In this document: piece by piece, positions 62,896 through 64,000 of the stretch
Layout: each line of letters opens with the position of its first letter
How positions within the stretch are numbered: position 1 is the stretch's first letter
NCBI GenBank assembly: GCA_050951095.1
Contig: JBMNIQ010000006.1
Location: forward strand, 124,001-188,000
DNA length: 64,000 nt
Source of the DNA: UMGS1519 sp050951095
GTDB lineage: Bacteria; Actinomycetota; Coriobacteriia; Coriobacteriales; Eggerthellaceae
Reading direction: 5' to 3'
Notes under the pieces: generated by a model
What the model was told of the DNA's origin: nothing
The model's input: only the letters and a program-made list of their open reading frames with translations
Databases searched by the model: none
Translations under genes and position numbers: made by a program

Positions 62896-64000
62896 CTATT
62901 GGCGGATCTTCACAATGGGAGCGAAGTCCTTCAGGAGCTTCTTCGTGTTGCCGGATTTCTTGAAGTACACGGAGAGCATGTCGCCGTCGATGGCCTTGAC
63001 CGTCCCCCGCCCGAACACCTTGTGGTCCACCACGTCGCCCACGGCAAACGTCTCATTCGCCGCCGCCTTCTTGTGGTCCTCAATGGAACGCGCCTTGCGC
63101 GTACGCGTCTTTCCGCCGTTCAGACTGCGGCCCGTACCAGCGCCGAACACGTGTCCGCCGCCCGCTTCCGAACCGGAGCCGGAGATGCCGCGCCTGCTGC
63201 CGCGCTTCTCCCAGCCCGTTCCCGTATAGCCTGAGGAGCCCAGCCCCGTGGTATGGCGCAGCTCTGCCGGAATCTCCTGCAGGAAACGCGAGACGGGATT
63301 CGCCGACGTCTGACCGAAGATGGTGCGGGTCTGGGCCGTGGTCAGATACAGGCGCTCGCGCGCACGGGTGATGGCCACGTAGGCCAAGCGGCGCTCCTCT
63401 TCCACGCCCTCCGGGTCGAACATGGAATTGCGATGCGGGAACAGCCCTTCTTCCATACCCGCCACGAATACGCAGTCGAACTCCAGACCCTTCGCGGAGT
63501 GCACCGTCATCAGCGTCACGCATTCGTTCTCGTCCTGCGTGGTATCCAGATCCGTACGCAGCGTGACCCACTCGATGAAGTCGGCCAGCGAGTTTGCCTG
63601 CAGCACACGTACCGGAGGCGTTCCGTCCGGGCCTTCGCCGGCATCTTCGGCATCCACCTCGGGCGCTTCGTATTGGGCGTCGGCCTCGTCATGCGTTTCT
63701 GTGAACTCGTCCACAACGCCCAAAAATTCCTTGATGTTCTCGATGCGCCCTTCCGCCTCGTCGGACCTCTCGGCACGGTAGGCCTCCACCAAGCCGGACT
63801 TGTCGATGATGGCCTCCACGACCTTGCGCAGGTCGCCTTCGTACGTCATGGCATCCGCAATGAGCTGTACGAACTCCGCAATGGATTTGCGCGTGTTCGG
63901 GCGGATGGACTCGTCCGTAATGCATGCCTGGGCGGCGTCCAAAAACGACATGCCTTCGGCCGCCGCCACTTGGTCGATGTGCTCGATGGTCGTCTTGCCA
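62896..64000 (-). CDS. UvrD/PcrA-type DNA helicase, C-terminal part
   Basis: The reading frame enters from the right edge (first visible residues GKTTIEHIDQVAAAEG) and ends at 62896, giving about 368 residues. Motifs of superfamily 1A helicases are present: LMTVHSAKGLEFDCVFVAGMEEGLFPH (motif V region) and EEERRLAYVAITRARERLYL (motif VI). The C-terminus has the PcrA-type tail, GDVVDHKVFGRGTVKAIDGD to LKDFAPIVKIRQ, which in PcrA interacts with RNA polymerase. It unwinds DNA in repair and replication restart. An acidic insert (EAPEVDAEDAGEGPDG) lies in domain 2B. The N-terminal half is outside the window. Confidence 0.95.
   Translation of the reverse strand, partial: GKTTIEHIDQVAAAEGMSFLDAAQACITDESIRPNTRKSIAEFVQLIADAMTYEGDLRKVVEAIIDKSGLVEAYRAERSDEAEGRIENIKEFLGVVDEFTETHDEADAQYEAPEVDAEDAGEGPDGTPPVRVLQANSLADFIEWVTLRTDLDTTQDENECVTLMTVHSAKGLEFDCVFVAGMEEGLFPHRNSMFDPEGVEEERRLAYVAITRARERLYLTTAQTRTIFGQTSANPVSRFLQEIPAELRHTTGLGSSGYTGTGWEKRGSRRGISGSGSEAGGGHVFGAGTGRSLNGGKTRTRKARSIEDHKKAAANETFAVGDVVDHKVFGRGTVKAIDGDMLSVYFKKSGNTKKLLKDFAPIVKIRQ

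Overview
The window is ordinary chromosomal DNA from a GC-rich, probably anaerobic actinobacterium. I infer Coriobacteriia (Eggerthellales/Coriobacteriales) from high GC, the neighbouring rpsA-coaE-uvrB genes, a type IA topoisomerase with a Lys/Ala-rich tail, a CBS-containing family II pyrophosphatase, a two-gene biotin carboxylase and GlfT-like galactofuranosyltransferases. No 16S rRNA is present, so genus and species cannot be stated.

Layout. 1-3050: 5' part of a class I fumarase alpha gene, an intact IS3-family element (387-1855) and a Ser-rich membrane protein. 3.2-10.9 kb: glnB-amtB nitrogen operon, an EamA exporter, topA, a DUF1385 membrane protein and hsp20. 11.1-18.0 kb: an FAD dehydrogenase, a sortase-anchored repeat protein with its class B sortase, tRNA-Gly and tRNA-Pro, rdgB and an L,D-transpeptidase. 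18.3-24.5 kb: a polysaccharide locus with a Wzm/Wzt-type ABC exporter and a GT2 enzyme on the plus strand, facing GtrA, GlfT1-like and GlfT2-like genes on the minus strand. 24.7-28.6 kb: nfo, a NifX-like protein, a zinc-ribbon membrane protein, tRNA-Glu and a frame-broken IS256-family element (27054-28540). 28.7-30.1 kb: infC-rpmI-rplT with an attenuator-like leader. 30.1-37.9 kb: two single-pass membrane proteins, an orphan amino-acid-binding lipoprotein, a frameshifted recN, an Rrf2 regulator and a GT-C-like membrane protein.

38.1-50.9 kb: uvrB, coaE and rpsA, then dxs, xseB, nusB, an Asp23 protein, accC, a carboxyltransferase-BCCP fusion, efp and an M24 peptidase. This second block matches the Bacillus order pepQ-efp-accB-accC-yqhY-nusB-xseB-dxs, with accB replaced by the fusion. 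51.0-57.6 kb: a GT8 enzyme, then the str/S10 ribosomal operon (rpsL-rpsG-fusA-rpsJ-rplC-rplD-rplW), which stops at a terminator after rplW. 57.9-64 kb: ppaC, two tandem ArsB/NhaD-type transporters and the C-terminal part of a PcrA/UvrD helicase.

I found no phage, CRISPR array or obvious defence island. The points most worth following up are the galactofuran-type export locus outside mycolic-acid bacteria, the accB slot occupied by a carboxyltransferase-BCCP fusion, the infC leader with a terminator and a probable AUA start, the sortase B/YAKTG pair behind a multi-hairpin leader, a PII protein without Tyr51, two apparently leaderless promoters with identical geometry, and single-base G-run insertions that break recN and the IS256 transposase and may be sequencing errors.
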